Notes under the pieces: model-generated
Told to the model about the DNA's origin: nothing
Database searches by the model: none
Seen by the model: only the letters and a program-made list of their open reading frames with translations
Assembly: GCF_037071985.1 (NCBI RefSeq)
Contig: NZ_JAXHDF010000003.1
Span: 124,001 to 188,000, forward strand
Direction of reading: 5' to 3'
Length of the DNA: 64,000 nt
Origin: Pseudogracilibacillus sp037071985
Lineage (GTDB): Bacteria > Bacillota > Bacilli > Bacillales > Amphibacillaceae
Shown: in pieces, positions 63,453 through 64,000 of the stretch
Layout: every line of letters starts with the position of its first letter
How positions within the stretch are numbered: the first letter of the stretch is position 1
Program-made: the position numbers and the translations under genes

Positions 63453-64000
63453 ATGGGAAGAGAACTAGTCATCGGACTTGATCTAGGAACAACGAGTGTC
63501 AAAGCGGTCCTATTTAATTTAGCAGGTGATGTCGTTAATGAAGAGGAACGGATGATATCATCTAATTATCCACAGCCTGGTTGGGTAGAACAAGACCCGT
63601 TTGAAATTGAACGTGGCGCTGTAAAAGTGTTAAAAAATATTCTATCTAGCGCAAAAATTTCACCTGGTGAATTGCTTGCAGTAGGAATCTCTTGCGCAAT
63701 GCATTCAATTATCTGCGTAGATGACAATATGGAAGCCATATCCCCAATGCTTATTTGGGCAGATGGGAGAGCAAGCAATCAGGCGGAGGAACTTCGTACT
63801 TCAGATGAAAAAAACATTCACGCAAGAACGGGAACGCCAATTCATCCGATGTCACCATTTACAAAGTTATTATGGATGAAAGAAACAGCGTATGAGCCGT
63901 ATAAAAAAGCAACTTATTTCATGTCAATGAAAGAATTTTTAATAGAGAAGTGGTTCGGTAAACGCATTGTGGATTTTGCGATGGCTTCGGCGACTGGAAT
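63453..64000 (+). CDS. gntK: Gluconokinase (FGGY family), 3'-truncated by window
   Basis: First 182 codons of a FGGY kinase. N-terminal IGLDLGTTSVKAVLFN, then CAMHSIICVDDN, WADGRASNQAEEL, RTGTPIHPMSPFTKLLWM and FAMASATG, which are the distinctive gluconokinase motifs of the Bacillus GntK type. AAAGGAAG precedes ATG 63453. It would phosphorylate D-gluconate made by the LarA-type epimerase and feed Gnd. The end is outside the window. Confidence 0.93.
   Translation, partial: MGRELVIGLDLGTTSVKAVLFNLAGDVVNEEERMISSNYPQPGWVEQDPFEIERGAVKVLKNILSSAKISPGELLAVGISCAMHSIICVDDNMEAISPMLIWADGRASNQAEELRTSDEKNIHARTGTPIHPMSPFTKLLWMKETAYEPYKKATYFMSMKEFLIEKWFGKRIVDFAMASATG

Noticed and set aside
1..64000. CRISPR arrays, tRNA/rRNA genes, prophage or transposase genes
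   Set aside because: No regularly spaced direct repeats, no cloverleaf-type sequences and no integrase or transposase frames were seen by eye. A covariance-model search would be needed to exclude small RNAs.

Overview
The window looks like a chromosomal segment of a low-GC, Gram-positive, endospore-former-type bacterium, most likely a Bacillaceae relative of halotolerant soil or marine genera. The evidence is AT-rich DNA, strong AGGAGG-type ribosome binding sites with many TTG/GTG starts, CcpA-type cre-like sites, lipoprotein signal peptides, LacI/IclR/ROK/CdaR regulators, and a dispersed intergenic repeat with GAGGCTGGGACAT ends of the kind I associate with Bacillaceae. No rRNA, tRNA, phage, transposase or CRISPR array was seen. 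Nearly all genes are on the + strand. The window is dominated by catabolic islands for sugars and sugar acids. The first gene (aldehyde dehydrogenase) and the last gene (gluconokinase) are cut by the window edges.

Layout: (1) 1-9 kb is a sugar-acid island: aldehyde dehydrogenase, RbsC-type permease, Gfo/Idh dehydrogenase, MBL hydrolase, IclR regulator, M20 deacylase, threonine-synthase-like PLP enzyme and a KDG-kinase-like PfkB kinase, followed by what looks like the stub of a KDPG aldolase. (2) 9.2-12.6 kb is a phospholipid cassette (CDP-alcohol phosphotransferase, CdsA, PlsC, polytopic membrane protein) plus a DUF3592 protein. (3) 13-16.7 kb holds a DUF485/acetate-type Na+ symporter pair behind a cre-like palindrome, a phosphodiesterase and a D-threonine-aldolase-like enzyme. 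(4) 17-26.7 kb is a LacI-controlled operon: tripartite tricarboxylate transporter, L-fucose isomerase, BNR sialidase-like protein, DapA-type aldolase and ribulokinase-like kinase. A 17-bp operator occurs in front of both the regulator and the transporter. (5) 27-37 kb is mixed: CdaR-type regulator, luciferase-like monooxygenase, nitrilase, a histone-deacetylase remnant, a self-regulated XRE/membrane-protein pair, ribokinase with nucleoside hydrolase, VanZ and an M20 amidohydrolase. (6) 37-39.5 kb has a LacI regulator and a MATE-like transporter. (7) 39.8-52.5 kb is a ROK-controlled island: three Gfo/Idh dehydrogenases, two xylose-isomerase-like TIM barrels, a TRAP transporter and two tandem MlrC (M81) metallohydrolases.

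(8) 52.7-64 kb is the most interesting part: UxaE (tagaturonate epimerase), an AEC transporter, LarE, UxaC, 6-phosphogluconate dehydrogenase, LarC, a LarA-family protein, a UxuB/YjmF-like SDR and gluconokinase. Read together these suggest a hexuronate route without mannonate dehydratase: galacturonate or glucuronate to fructuronate (UxaC, UxaE), to D-mannonate (SDR), to D-gluconate (nickel-pincer LarA homologue acting as a C2 epimerase), to 6-phosphogluconate (GntK), to ribulose 5-phosphate (Gnd). LarE and LarC would supply the nickel cofactor. Here LarC stops at the LarC1/LarC2 junction, and LarB is not in the window. The uxaE promoter carries a perfect 20-bp palindrome whose core recurs in front of the distant LacI gene (36980-37978) and the MATE-like gene (38117-39442), which points to a LacI regulon spanning about 15 kb.

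All functions are inferred by reading; no database searches were run.
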